A stretch of DNA of 64,000 nucleotides from Burkholderiaceae bacterium (GCA_023954035.1 JAMLIT010000018.1:1-64000); one strand, 5' to 3'; numbered from the stretch's first letter, positions 1 to 7,517 are shown. The notes: generated by a model from the letters alone, not told the origin. Program-made: numbers and translations.

Positions 1-831
1 AACTCCATTGCCATTGGCAAGGTGCTCTGCGAGAGCCCCATCGTGCGCCACCTGAGCTTTACCGGCTCCACCGAAGTCGGCCGCATCCTGATGGCGCAGA
101 GTGCGCCCACGGTGAAGAAAATGTCGCTGGAACTGGGCGGCAACGCCCCGTTCATCGTCTTTGACGATGCGGATATCGACAGCGCCGTCGAAGGCGCCTT
201 TGCCAGCAAGTACCGCAACGCCGGCCAGACCTGCGTCTGCTCCAACCGCTTCTACGTGCAAAGCGGGGTCTACGACGAATTCGTCAAGAAGTTCGCCGCC
301 AAGGTGGCCACGGCCAAAGTGGGCAATGGCTTTGAGGACGGGGTGAACCAGGGCCCGCTGATCGAAGAAGCCGCATTAGTCAAGGTGCAGCGCCATGTAG
401 ACGACGCCCTTGCCAAGGGCGGCAAGGTGCTCACGGGCGGCAAGCGCCTCAAGACGCTGGGCTCAGGCCAGTTCTTCGAGCCCACCGTCATCTCCAATGC
501 CAGCGCCGACATGCTCTGCGCCACCGAAGAGACCTTTGGCCCCTTCGCCCCGGTGTTCAAGTTCGAGACCGAGCAAGAAGCCATTGACGCGGCCAACAAC
601 ACCGAGTTTGGCTTGGCCAGCTACTTCTACAGCCGCGACATCGGCCGCATCTTCCGCGTGGGCGAGGCGCTGGAGTACGGCATGGTGGGTGTCAACGTCG
701 GCATCCTGGCGACCGAGCATGTGCCGTTTGGCGGCGTCAAACAGTCAGGCCTGGGGCGCGAGGGTTCGCACCACGGCATGGACGACTATGTGGAGATCAA
801 GTACCTGTGCCTGGGGGATATCCAGCAGTAG
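1..831 (+). CDS. gabD: NAD(P)-dependent succinate-semialdehyde dehydrogenase, C-terminal part
   Basis: The reading frame is open from base 1, so the gene begins upstream of the window and about 277 C-terminal residues are visible. Family knowledge: the enzyme oxidises succinate semialdehyde to succinate in the cytoplasm, the last step of the GABA shunt. Visible marks are FTGSTEVGR (cofactor-binding region), ELGGNAPF with the general-base Glu, GQTCVCSNR with the catalytic Cys, and a late EETFGPFAPV segment, all in aldehyde dehydrogenase order. The second Cys two residues after the nucleophile is common in this family. The gene is followed by a dispersed repeat and then tRNA-Gly. Another aldehyde dehydrogenase specificity is possible, but the sequence reads most like GabD. 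Confidence 0.88.
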   Translation, partial: NSIAIGKVLCESPIVRHLSFTGSTEVGRILMAQSAPTVKKMSLELGGNAPFIVFDDADIDSAVEGAFASKYRNAGQTCVCSNRFYVQSGVYDEFVKKFAAKVATAKVGNGFEDGVNQGPLIEEAALVKVQRHVDDALAKGGKVLTGGKRLKTLGSGQFFEPTVISNASADMLCATEETFGPFAPVFKFETEQEAIDAANNTEFGLASYFYSRDIGRIFRVGEALEYGMVGVNVGILATEHVPFGGVKQSGLGREGSHHGMDDYVEIKYLCLGDIQQ

Positions 832-858
832 GGCCCGCGGGCGGCTATCGGGCAGGAA

Positions 859-924
859 ACTACTGTTTTGATAGCTTCTTGCGCTTGGTGGGTAAGCGCT
901 GGAGGCTCATTTCTCTTGAAATTT
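859..924 (+). repeat. Dispersed ATAAGCGC repeat, copy 1
   Basis: First copy of a 60-70 bp repeat scattered through the window. The recognisable order is ATAGCTTCTT, then GCGCTT...AAGCGCT, then GGAGGC and a T-rich tail. The core can fold as a short hairpin. It lies just after gabD, between that gene and the tRNA. Confidence 0.75.
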
Positions 925-976
925 CGGCACGTATTCAAGACAGAGGGCACACATAGAGTGCGCCTGTGCCGCGCTC

Positions 977-982
977 TATAAT
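977..982 (+). promoter_or_regulatory. Probable -10 box of the tRNA-Gly gene
   Basis: A perfect TATAAT lies 10 bases before the first base of the tRNA, a good distance for initiation just upstream of the mature 5' end. No convincing -35 hexamer stands 16-18 bases further upstream. Confidence 0.55.
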
Positions 983-992
983 CGACGCCTTC

Positions 993-1066
993 GCGGGTGT
1001 AGTTCAATGGTAGAACGGCAGCTTCCCAAGCTTCATACGAGGGTTCGATTCCCTTCACCCGCTCCA
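993..1066 (+). tRNA. glyU: tRNA-Gly (anticodon CCC)
   Basis: A 74-base cloverleaf with encoded CCA. The acceptor stem GCGGGTG pairs with CACCCGC, the D arm contains AGTTCAATGGT, and the T arm is GAGGGTTCGATTCCCTT. The anticodon loop TTCCCAA gives CCC. The anticodon stem has an apparent C-T mismatch at its second pair. The last 23 bases recur exactly at 3448-3470, marking this gene as the integration site of the adjacent island. The tRNA itself is left intact by the insertion. Confidence 0.93.
1044..1066 (+). repeat. Left direct repeat (attL-like, tRNA-Gly 3' end)
   Basis: The T-arm 3' half, acceptor strand and CCA of tRNA-Gly. The 23 bases, starting TTCGATTCCC and ending CCGCTCCA, are identical to 3448-3470. 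Confidence 0.85.
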
Positions 1067-1158
1067 AGAAGGCCACATTTGCTGGGGTTGTAGCAAGGTT
1101 AGGAGGCTTTACCCTACTACCGACCCTATTTCGCGACAGCACTGGATACCCCGCACGC

Positions 1159-1899
1159 TTAGGCCTCCTTCGGACGCTGGGCCTTCGCCGGGACCTTCGG
1201 CACAATTTTCATCCGCTTCCCCCCGTCGTCGGCGCGAAACCATTGCGCTGCCGTCCTGAAATCGTCCGTCCAGAATTCGCCCGGCTCCATCGTGACGGGC
1301 TGAAGGGTGGCCATCTCGCCACCCTGCTTGCCCAGGAGTAGCCACCGCCCAAGGGTGTACATGTAGCGGTCCCACTTCCCCGTTGAAGGCTGCATGGATA
1401 CCGCCAGGATGTCGAACTCGCCATAGCGATAAGGGCGGGTCTTGTTCTCATCGCCATCAGTTCCGGTGCGAGTCTTCTGCGTCTCGGTCATGAACACCGC
1501 GGAGGCGAAACCGAACCGTCCGCCGGGCCTGACGACGGGTGCGCCTCGCGCGCTACGTTGTAATTTTACTTGCACCGTAACCGGCCCCGCGTCATCGGAC
1601 AACTTGTAGTCATATGCGAAGTTGCCTTCTGGCGTCACGTCGCGCCATCCGTGCAGAGCGACCTCAGGGACAACGAAGGTCCGGAAGGCCGCATCAGCGA
1701 TCACACCCCGCAACATCCGCCGCGTCAGTTCTGGGGCTCGGTGGACAGCCTCCAGGATCATCTCCGCCGGTGCACCGATAACGGCCTCAAACTCGTGAAT
1801 CTGATGCACAGCGCGCAGCTCGCGGAACAGCACCGCCTGTTCCTCGGGCGAGCACCGCGCCAACAGTTCGCGAATCGTCACCAGCCCTGCGTTACTCAT
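1159..1899 (-). CDS. Putative type II restriction endonuclease
   Basis: 246 residues if started at the ATG at 1899, which overlaps the stop of the upstream HTH gene by 8 bases (translational coupling); a longer open frame to 1980 would run through that gene. I do not recognise a named family. Suggestive of a PD-(D/E)xK-type nuclease are Asp97 (AYDYKL) followed by VTVQVKLQR with Q110-V-K112, then TQKTR near 141 and a YGEFDILAVSM strand near 159-169. Its strongest support is context: it sits next to a DNA methyltransferase gene, with a small regulator between, inside a bounded island. It would cut DNA left unmethylated by the partner enzyme. A non-nuclease function cannot be excluded. Confidence 0.55.
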   Translation of the reverse strand: MSNAGLVTIRELLARCSPEEQAVLFRELRAVHQIHEFEAVIGAPAEMILEAVHRAPELTRRMLRGVIADAAFRTFVVPEVALHGWRDVTPEGNFAYDYKLSDDAGPVTVQVKLQRSARGAPVVRPGGRFGFASAVFMTETQKTRTGTDGDENKTRPYRYGEFDILAVSMQPSTGKWDRYMYTLGRWLLLGKQGGEMATLQPVTMEPGEFWTDDFRTAAQWFRADDGGKRMKIVPKVPAKAQRPKEA

Positions 1900-2125
1900 G
1901 GCTCGCCCCTTTGGGCCTGCCCGGGGGATTGGGCTCGAAAGCGAGCACATCGACACGTGAGACGAAGCTGCGCCCGCCAACTTCTAATGTCCGAAGTCGG
2001 CCATTCAAGACAAGCTTGGAAATGGCTTGGCGAGAGACGTTCCGCAGGCGCGCAGCCTCCGCCTGACTCACCCATTCGGCAGGGTCAATAGGAGCATTTT
2101 TCAAATTGATTGACGTTGTCAACAT
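1892..2125 (-). CDS. Small helix-turn-helix protein, candidate R-M controller
   Basis: 77 residues. A MerR/excisionase-like helix-turn-helix is visible at about 19-42 (WVSQAEAARLRNVSRQAISK), followed by a short wing (LRTLEVGGRSFVSRVDV). It precedes and overlaps the putative nuclease gene by 8 bases and is divergent from the methyltransferase gene. This is the place taken by controller (C) proteins in PvuII-type systems, but those are Xre-family while this one looks like an HTH_17/MerR-type domain. The 13-bp palindrome TTGACGTTGTCAA lies over its codons 2-5 and the putative methyltransferase promoter, so autoregulation is plausible. A GTG at codon 19 is an alternative start. It could instead be a relic excisionase. 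Confidence 0.6.
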   Translation of the reverse strand: MLTTSINLKNAPIDPAEWVSQAEAARLRNVSRQAISKLVLNGRLRTLEVGGRSFVSRVDVLAFEPNPPGRPKGASHE

Positions 2126-2140
2126 ATTTCTTGGTACACT
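2110..2140 (+). promoter_or_regulatory. Candidate methyltransferase promoter and controller operator
   Basis: TTGACG at 2110-2115 and TACACT at 2135-2140 are separated by 19 bases, a loose sigma-70 match reading toward the methyltransferase. The -35 lies inside the perfect inverted repeat TTGAC-GTT-GTCAA (2110-2122). A protein bound there would cover both this promoter and the start of the divergent HTH gene. Function is inferred. Confidence 0.4.
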
Positions 2141-2180
2141 ATGGAGACTGCATGCTAGCAGTGGCTACCGAGTGCCCTGA

Positions 2181-3155
2181 ATGACCATGATCGTTGACGC
2201 TCCCCAACCCAGCCTTTTCACGACTGACCGAACGCACCCGAAGGAGCTGATGCGGGACGTTGAGCCGTTCTATGAAACTTCGGTTGGCGCTGCTTATTTG
2301 GGTGACTCCCGCGAGTTGCTCAAGGCGTTGCCCGATAGCTCCGTGAATCTCGCGTTCACGTCACCGCCCTATGCGTTGCACTTCAAGAAGGAATACGGCA
2401 ACGTCAGCAAGGCCGACTACGTGGAGTGGTTCTTGCCGTTTGCTCGGGAGATATTCCGCGTGCTGGCCGATGACGGGAGCTTCGTGCTCAACATTGGCGG
2501 CAGCTGGAATCCAGGCACGCCGACCCGCTCTCTGTATCACTACAAGCTAATGATCGCGCTGGTCGAGGAACTCGGCTTCCATCTCGCACAGGAGTGCTAT
2601 TGGTACAACCCGGCGAAGATGCCGGTCCCGGCAGAGTGGGTAACGGTTCGCCGCGTCCGCATCAAGGATTCCGTCGAGCACGTGTGGTGGTTGTCCAAGA
2701 CGCCGTTTCCCAAGGCCGACAACCGCAGAGTGCTGAGACCCTACAGCGCGGACATGCTTCGTCTGGCAAAGAAGGGCGTGAAGGCGGCGGTGCGCCCGTC
2801 GGGCCACAACATCACGTCATCATTTGACAAGATTGAATCAGGCGGGTCCATCCCGTCCAACGTCCTGGAAGACCAGATTGCGAATGAGATGTTGATCGCA
2901 GGGAACAACTCGGCCAACGATCCTTACACGATGCGTTGCAAGGAGGCAGGCATCAAAATTCACCCCGCGCGTTTCCCATCTGCCCTGCCCGAGTTCTTCA
3001 TAAAGCTGTTGACCGATGAGGGGGACCTCGTGGTCGATCCGTTCACGGGCTCGAACACTGCCGGGATGATCGCGGAACGTCTAGGCCGGCGCTGGGTCGG
3101 AATGGAGTTGTTGGAGGAGTACCTGGAAGCAAGCCAGTTCCGGTTCAGCGCGTAG
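2181..3155 (+). CDS. Site-specific DNA methyltransferase, beta class (M.PvuII-like)
   Basis: 324 residues. The catalytic motif IV TSPPY (60-64) comes first and the SAM-binding motif [11 protein letters not shown] (about 286-295) last, the order of beta-class amino-methyltransferases (N4-cytosine or N6-adenine). The run after [16 protein letters not shown], and the later [14 protein letters not shown] and [11 protein letters not shown] resemble, from memory, M.PvuII-type N4-cytosine enzymes. It would protect host DNA from the divergently encoded putative nuclease. ATG 2181 is followed by another ATG at 2187 and neither has a strong ribosome-binding site. Recognition sequence and the exact methylated base cannot be read from the sequence. 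Confidence 0.88.
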   Translation: MTMIVDAPQPSLFTTDRTHPKELMRDVEPFYETSVGAAYLGDSRELLKALPDSSVNLAFTSPPYALHFKKEYGNVSKADYVEWFLPFAREIFRVLADDGSFVLNIGGSWNPGTPTRSLYHYKLMIALVEELGFHLAQECYWYNPAKMPVPAEWVTVRRVRIKDSVEHVWWLSKTPFPKADNRRVLRPYSADMLRLAKKGVKAAVRPSGHNITSSFDKIESGGSIPSNVLEDQIANEMLIAGNNSANDPYTMRCKEAGIKIHPARFPSALPEFFIKLLTDEGDLVVDPFTGSNTAGMIAERLGRRWVGMELLEEYLEASQFRFSA

Positions 3156-3447
3156 TGCGTTGAACGCAACCGGGAGAGCGCCGCGTGGCCAACCCGTTCC
3201 ACCTCGGCGGCACGATCAGGAGCGCGCCTGCAGCGTAGCCCAGGGAACGTCGCCTGAATGGCCTCCGACCCCCTGAGCGCCAACGCTCTTGCGTGATGCA
3301 CCAGCGCTGAAGAGGTCGACGGTCAGTCGGTAGCTCCGGACTCGGCCACGCCGAAGGACCGGAAGCCCTTTGCACCAAGAAGCTAGAAAAATTAAGGCTT
3401 ACAGGAAAGTTTTTTTAAACCATACGAGATGATCCGAGACTACCCGT
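3156..3447. other. Non-coding right end of the island
   Basis: About 290 bases between the methyltransferase stop and the right direct repeat. No convincing gene is seen. The last 60 bases become A/T rich (a run of seven T at about 3411-3417). CATACGAG at 3421-3428 also occurs in the tRNA anticodon/T-arm region, perhaps by chance. Confidence 0.5.
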
Positions 3448-3470
3448 TTCGATTCCCTTCACCCGCTCCA
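3448..3470 (+). repeat. Right direct repeat (attR-like copy of tRNA-Gly 3' end)
   Basis: Exact 23-base copy of 1044-1066, ending in CCGCTCCA. It stops six bases before the likely ATG of the next gene. Before insertion the tRNA end would therefore have lain directly upstream of that gene. Confidence 0.85.
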
Positions 3471-3476
3471 GTTTTC

Positions 3477-4658
3477 ATGCACCTGGCCGGCATGGCCCTC
3501 TGCGCACTGCTGGGTTGGAACCACGCTGCCTCGGCGCAACCCATAGGCAGCAAGCCCGTGGTGGCGGTTCTTCAGCCAAGCCCCGTCCCGTTTTCTGAAT
3601 CTTTGCTGCACAGCCTCAAACTCCCGCCGGGCTTTGAGATTTCCGTCTTTGCCCAGGGCCTGGGCAATGTGCGCTGGCTGCAGGTAGCGGCCAATGGCGA
3701 CGTCTATGCCAGCCGCCGCGCGCAGGGCGAGGTCCTTCTGCTGCGCGACACCGATGGCGATGGCGTGGCCGACGTGCAGACAACCGTGGCGCGCATCGGG
3801 CGGGTGCACGGCTTGCTGCTGCACGACAACAAGCTGTTCATGGTGTCGGACCGGGCACTGGACGTGGCCGACGTGCAGAGCGACGGCACATTGTCCAAGC
3901 CCCGGCGCCTGCTGGCCGATCTGCCCGAAGGCGGCAACCACCCGCGCCGCACGCTGGGCATGGGGCCGGACGGCTGGCTGTACCTGAGCGTGGGCTCGAC
4001 CTGCAACAACTGCCTTGAAGCCAACCCCGAGCACGCCACGCTGCTGCGCCTGCGGCCCGATGGCAGCCAGCGCGAAATCTTTGCCCGCGGCCTGCGCAAC
4101 ACCATGGGCTTTGGCTGGCAGCCCAAAACGGGTCAGCTCTACGGCTTTGACCACGGCTCGGACATGCGCGGCGACGACCAGCCGCCCGAAGAGCTCAACG
4201 CCATCGTGCAAGGCAGGCACTACGGCTGGCCCTGGTGCCTGGGCGCGCGGGTGCCCGACCCGGTGCAGCCGCAAGACCCGCCGGGCACCAGCAAAAAAGA
4301 CTTTTGCCCCGGCACCGAGGCCCCCGCCGCCACGACCACCGCCCATTCAGCGCCGATTGGCTTTGTGTTCTACACCGGCACGCAGTTTCCCAAGGACTAC
4401 CAGGGCGACGGCTTTGTCGCCATGCGCGGCTCCTGGAACCGCTCCAGGCCCAGCGGCTACCGGGTGCTGCGCGTGCGCTTTGGCGCCGATGGCAAGCCCA
4501 TGGGCATGCAAGACTTTGTCACCGGCTGGCTGCTGGACACCCAGCCGCCCACGCAGTTCGGCCGCATCGCCGGCCTCGCCGTGGCGCAGGACGGCTCACT
4601 GTTGATAGCCGAAGACCAGAACGGCGTGATTTACCGCGTGCGCTATACCGGCCGCTGA
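3477..4658 (+). CDS. Sorbosone/glucose dehydrogenase-like PQQ beta-propeller protein
   Basis: About 393 residues from ATG 3477. An in-frame ATG at 3429 would place the tRNA-derived repeat inside the protein, so 3477 is preferred although it lacks a clear ribosome-binding site. The N-terminus (MHLAGMALCALLGWNHAASA) looks like a signal peptide, implying periplasmic location. The body has blade motifs of the GSDH/sorbosone dehydrogenase family: FEISVFAQGLGNVRWL, LRDTDGDGVAD, NHPRRTLGMGPDGWLYLSVG, ARGLRNTMGFGWQP, and a late GDGFVAMRGSWNRS. Members oxidise aldoses or sorbosone with PQQ; many are uncharacterised. The substrate is unknown here. The island has separated this gene from its original upstream DNA. 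Confidence 0.8.
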   Translation: MHLAGMALCALLGWNHAASAQPIGSKPVVAVLQPSPVPFSESLLHSLKLPPGFEISVFAQGLGNVRWLQVAANGDVYASRRAQGEVLLLRDTDGDGVADVQTTVARIGRVHGLLLHDNKLFMVSDRALDVADVQSDGTLSKPRRLLADLPEGGNHPRRTLGMGPDGWLYLSVGSTCNNCLEANPEHATLLRLRPDGSQREIFARGLRNTMGFGWQPKTGQLYGFDHGSDMRGDDQPPEELNAIVQGRHYGWPWCLGARVPDPVQPQDPPGTSKKDFCPGTEAPAATTTAHSAPIGFVFYTGTQFPKDYQGDGFVAMRGSWNRSRPSGYRVLRVRFGADGKPMGMQDFVTGWLLDTQPPTQFGRIAGLAVAQDGSLLIAEDQNGVIYRVRYTGR

Positions 4659-4721
4659 GCGCTTGGCCCGCGTGTCGCCGGCCTGTCAGCGTGCAAAAAG
4701 CTGCGCGAGTACCATGTTGGC

Positions 4722-5480
4722 ATGAGCCGACATCTGACCATCCTCACCGGCGCTTCGCGTGGCATGGGCCTCGCGATGGCGCAGCAACTCCTCCAACCCA
4801 CCGACACCTTGCTGTGCATTTCGCGCGGCGAAGCGCCCGCCTTGCAGGACGCGGCCGACGCTGTCGGTTGCACGCTGCTGCAGTGGCAGCAGGACCTGAC
4901 CGACGGCGCAGGCGCCGCAGCGCGATTGCGCGAATGGCTGCAACGCAAGTCGCTCGACGACTTTGGCAGCGCCACCCTGATCAACAACGCCGGGGTATTG
5001 CCGCGCATTGCCCCCTTGTCGGAGAGCGACGCCGGCGAGCTGACCAAGGCCCTGCGCGTCGGGCTGGAAGCGCCCATGCTGCTTACCAGCGCCTTCCTCG
5101 GAGAAACCGAGCATTGGCTGGTGCCGCGCAAGGTACTGAATATTTCCTCAGGGCTGGGCCGGCGCGCCATGGCGTCGCAGTCGGCGTACTGCGCGGCCAA
5201 GGCGGGCATGGACCACTTCACGCGCTGCGCGGCGCTGGACGAAGCGCAAAAGGCGCACGGCGCAAAGATCTGTTCGCTGGCGCCGGGCGTGATCGACACC
5301 GACATGCAGGTGCAGCTGCGCAGCACCGACCCGGCGCTGTTTCCCGACGCAGAGAACTTCGCTCAGATGAAAACGGCAGGCAGCCTTACCACACCCAGCG
5401 AGGCCGCCGCCCGCGTGCTGGCCTATCTGAAGCGCGAGGACTTCGGCCTGCATCCCGTGGCGGATGTACGCGACGCATGA
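4722..5480 (+). CDS. Short-chain dehydrogenase/reductase
   Basis: 252 residues, normal for the SDR family. TGASRGMG (9-16) binds NAD(P), NNAG (88-91) supports the fold, and Ser142/143, Tyr156 and Lys160 (YCAAK) form the catalytic set. PGVIDTDMQ follows, as is usual. It would reduce or oxidise a small carbonyl/alcohol substrate in the cytoplasm; the substrate cannot be told. The layout resembles sepiapterin-reductase-like or YciK-like SDRs, but I do not assign one. It is encoded alone on the + strand, followed by a dispersed repeat before the thiolase gene. Confidence 0.87.
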   Translation: MSRHLTILTGASRGMGLAMAQQLLQPTDTLLCISRGEAPALQDAADAVGCTLLQWQQDLTDGAGAAARLREWLQRKSLDDFGSATLINNAGVLPRIAPLSESDAGELTKALRVGLEAPMLLTSAFLGETEHWLVPRKVLNISSGLGRRAMASQSAYCAAKAGMDHFTRCAALDEAQKAHGAKICSLAPGVIDTDMQVQLRSTDPALFPDAENFAQMKTAGSLTTPSEAAARVLAYLKREDFGLHPVADVRDA

Positions 5481-5486
5481 TGGATT

Positions 5487-5553
5487 GCTATTAACTTAAT
5501 AGCTTCTTACGTATGCCAGATAAGCGCTAGAGCCCATTTTTACCCTATTTTTG
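5487..5553 (+). repeat. Dispersed ATAAGCGC repeat, copy 2
   Basis: TTAATAGCTTCTTACG, then AGATAAGCGCTAGAGCCC and a T-rich tail. It lies directly upstream of the ribosome-binding site (CAGGAG) of the thiolase gene. Confidence 0.8.
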
Positions 5554-5569
5554 TTACCAGGAGTACCCC

Positions 5570-6754
5570 ATGTCCCGTGAAGTCGTCGTCGTCAGCGCAG
5601 TGCGCACCGCCATTGGTACCTTTGGCGGGAGCCTGAAAGATGTGCCCCCCACCGAGTTGGGCGCGCTGGTTGTGCGTGAGTCGCTCGCGCGCGCCAAGGT
5701 CGAGGGCAAGGACGTGGGCCATGTCGTCTTCGGCCACGTCGTCAACACCGAGCCCAAGGACATGTACCTCTCGCGCGTCGCCGCCATCAACGGTGGCTGC
5801 GGCGAAGGCACGCCGGCGTTCAACGTCAACCGCTTGTGCGGCTCCGGCCTGCAGGCCATCGTCAGCGCCAGCCAGGCCATCCTGCTCGGCGATGCCGACA
5901 TCGCCATTGGCGCCGGCGCCGAGGTCATGAGCCGCGCGCCCTACGCCAGCCTGGCGACACGCTTTGGCGCGCGCATGGGCGACACCAAGATGATCGACAT
6001 GATGGTCGGCGCGCTGCATGACCCGTTCCAGAACATCCACATGGGCGTGACGGCCGAGAACATTGCCGCCAAATGGGGCATCACGCGCGAGGACCAGGAC
6101 AAGCTGGCGGTAGAGAGCCACAACCGCGCCGAGCGCGCCACGCAGAACGGCGTGTTCAAGGACCAGATCGTCCCGGTCACGCTCAAGAGCCGCAAAGGCG
6201 ATGTGCAGTACGCCACCGACGAGCATTTCCGCCCCGGCGCGACCCTGGAAGATTTGGCCAAACTCAAGCCTGTGTTCCTCAAAGAGAACGGCACGGTGAC
6301 CGCCGGCAACGCCTCAGGCATCAACGACGCCGCAGCTGCCGTGGTGCTCATGGAGGCCGGCGCCGCCAAGGCGCGGGGCCTGGCGCCTATGGCGCGCCTG
6401 GTGGCCTATGCGCATGCGGGTGTGGACCCCAAGTACATGGGCATCGGCCCCGTGCCGGCGACGCAACTCGCTCTCAAGCGCGCCGGCCTCACGGCGGCCG
6501 ACCTGGACGTGATCGAGGCCAACGAAGCCTTTGCCGCCCAGGCCTGCGCCGTCTCGCGCGATCTGGGCCTCGACCCGGCCAAGGTCAACCCCAACGGCTC
6601 GGGTATTTCACTGGGCCACCCGATTGGCGCCACCGGCGCGCTGCTTACCGTGAAAGCGGTGTACGAATTGCAGCGCATTCAGGGCCGCTACGCGCTGGTC
6701 ACCATGTGCATCGGCGGCGGCCAGGGGATTGCGGCCATCTTCGAGCGCGTCTAA
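5570..6754 (+). CDS. bktB: Acetyl-CoA acetyltransferase / beta-ketothiolase
   Basis: 394 residues, the usual thiolase length. Condenses two acyl-CoA molecules or cleaves 3-ketoacyl-CoA, feeding polyhydroxyalkanoate synthesis or beta-oxidation. The nucleophilic Cys90 lies in NRLCGSG, His350 in NPNGSGISLGHPIG and Cys380 in MCIGGGQG. GVTAENIA and AGNASGINDAAAAV are further family segments. ATG 5570 is preceded by CCAGGAGTACCCC. It reads closest to the BktB type (accepting C4-C5 substrates) rather than PhaA, but this is recognition by eye and paralogues are numerous in Comamonadaceae. msrA starts immediately after its stop. Confidence 0.9.
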   Translation: MSREVVVVSAVRTAIGTFGGSLKDVPPTELGALVVRESLARAKVEGKDVGHVVFGHVVNTEPKDMYLSRVAAINGGCGEGTPAFNVNRLCGSGLQAIVSASQAILLGDADIAIGAGAEVMSRAPYASLATRFGARMGDTKMIDMMVGALHDPFQNIHMGVTAENIAAKWGITREDQDKLAVESHNRAERATQNGVFKDQIVPVTLKSRKGDVQYATDEHFRPGATLEDLAKLKPVFLKENGTVTAGNASGINDAAAAVVLMEAGAAKARGLAPMARLVAYAHAGVDPKYMGIGPVPATQLALKRAGLTAADLDVIEANEAFAAQACAVSRDLGLDPAKVNPNGSGISLGHPIGATGALLTVKAVYELQRIQGRYALVTMCIGGGQGIAAIFERV

Positions 6755-7486
6755 GTGCCGGCACCGCCGCCCGCCGGCGCCCCACCCGAGAGCCTGCGCG
6801 GCCCGCGCTGGATGGCTGGGCTGGCCCTGCTGGTGGTGCTGGCACTGCTTTATGCGGCCTTTGCCTCCCGCGCCCAGCCGGCGCGCCTGCTGCCGCCGCC
6901 GACGACGGACGCGGCGCCAGCACGTGCGGCCGAGGCGCAGCTGGTATTGGCCGGGGGCTGTTTCTGGGGCGTGCAGGCGGTGTTTCAGCATACGCACGGC
7001 GTGCTGAGCGCCCTGTCTGGCTATGCGGGGGGCGAGGAAGGCGATGCCAATTACCCCGCAGTCAGCTCGGGCCGATCCGGCCATGCCGAAGCGGTGGCGA
7101 TCCGCTACGATCCAGGCGTGATCACGCTCGGGGAGCTTTTGCAGATTTTTTTCTCGGTGGCCCACGATCCGACGGAACAGGACCGCCAGGGCCCGGACCT
7201 CGGTCCCCAGTACCGCTCGGCGGTATTTTTTCAGAACCCGGAGCAGCGCGATGTGGCGCAAGCCTACATTGCGCAACTCGACGCCACGGGCCTGCTGCGC
7301 GGTCCGATTGCGACCGAGGTGACGGCGCTCCAGCGCTTCTATCCGGCCGAGACAGGGCACCAGGACTACGCTACGCGCAACCCGAACACGCTGTATGTCG
7401 CCACCTACGACCGGCCCAAGCTGGAGAACTTCAAAGCCTTGCTGCCCGAGCGCTACCGCGACGAGCCCGTGCTGGTGTTGAAATAG
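6755..7486 (+). CDS. msrA: Peptide-methionine (S)-S-oxide reductase with N-terminal membrane anchor
   Basis: 243 residues from a GTG placed directly after the thiolase stop. Repairs methionine-S-sulfoxide in proteins. The catalytic Cys69 is in GGCFWG, followed by YAGG and SGRSGHAEAV, diagnostic of MsrA. Unlike cytosolic MsrA it has a hydrophobic stretch at about 20-37 (MAGLALLVVLALLYAAFA) and a Pro/Ala linker before the domain, suggesting a periplasm-facing anchored or secreted form. An in-frame ATG at 6812 would start at that segment and is an alternative. A hairpin terminator follows. Confidence 0.92.
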   Translation: MPAPPPAGAPPESLRGPRWMAGLALLVVLALLYAAFASRAQPARLLPPPTTDAAPARAAEAQLVLAGGCFWGVQAVFQHTHGVLSALSGYAGGEEGDANYPAVSSGRSGHAEAVAIRYDPGVITLGELLQIFFSVAHDPTEQDRQGPDLGPQYRSAVFFQNPEQRDVAQAYIAQLDATGLLRGPIATEVTALQRFYPAETGHQDYATRNPNTLYVATYDRPKLENFKALLPERYRDEPVLVLK

Positions 7487-7491
7487 AAAAA

Positions 7492-7517
7492 CGGCGCCAA
7501 AAGCGCCGCTTCTTTTT
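7492..7517. terminator. Intrinsic terminator between convergent msrA and uspA
   Basis: CGGCGC (7492-7497) pairs with GCGCCG (7503-7508) across a CAAAA loop, followed by CTTCTTTTT. It is preceded by AAAAA, so it may also work for the opposing uspA gene. Confidence 0.8.

Larger units (their letters stand above)
1067..3470. mobile_element. Integrase-less 2.4 kb island at the tRNA-Gly 3' end carrying an R-M system
   Basis: The interval is bounded by a 23-bp perfect direct repeat: the tRNA 3' end at 1044-1066 (left, attL-like) and its copy at 3448-3470 (right, attR-like). This is the footprint left by site-specific tyrosine recombinases that use tRNA genes. Inside are only a putative nuclease gene, a small HTH gene and a methyltransferase gene. 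No integrase, transposase or excisionase-integrase pair is present, so any mobility would have to be provided in trans or has been lost. Base composition looks somewhat less GC-rich than the flanks. Integration is inferred from the repeat. Confidence 0.7.

Noticed and set aside
1892-2125. The HTH gene as evidence of an intact excisionase-integrase module
   Set aside because: No integrase frame exists between 1067 and 3470, and the overlap with the nuclease gene favours a regulatory role, though a relic excisionase cannot be excluded.
3421-3428. CATACGAG shared with the tRNA, as a longer att copy
   Set aside because: The 8-mer is separated from the 23-bp repeat by a different spacing than in the tRNA, so it may be coincidence. 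The repeat is reported only as the continuous 23 bp.
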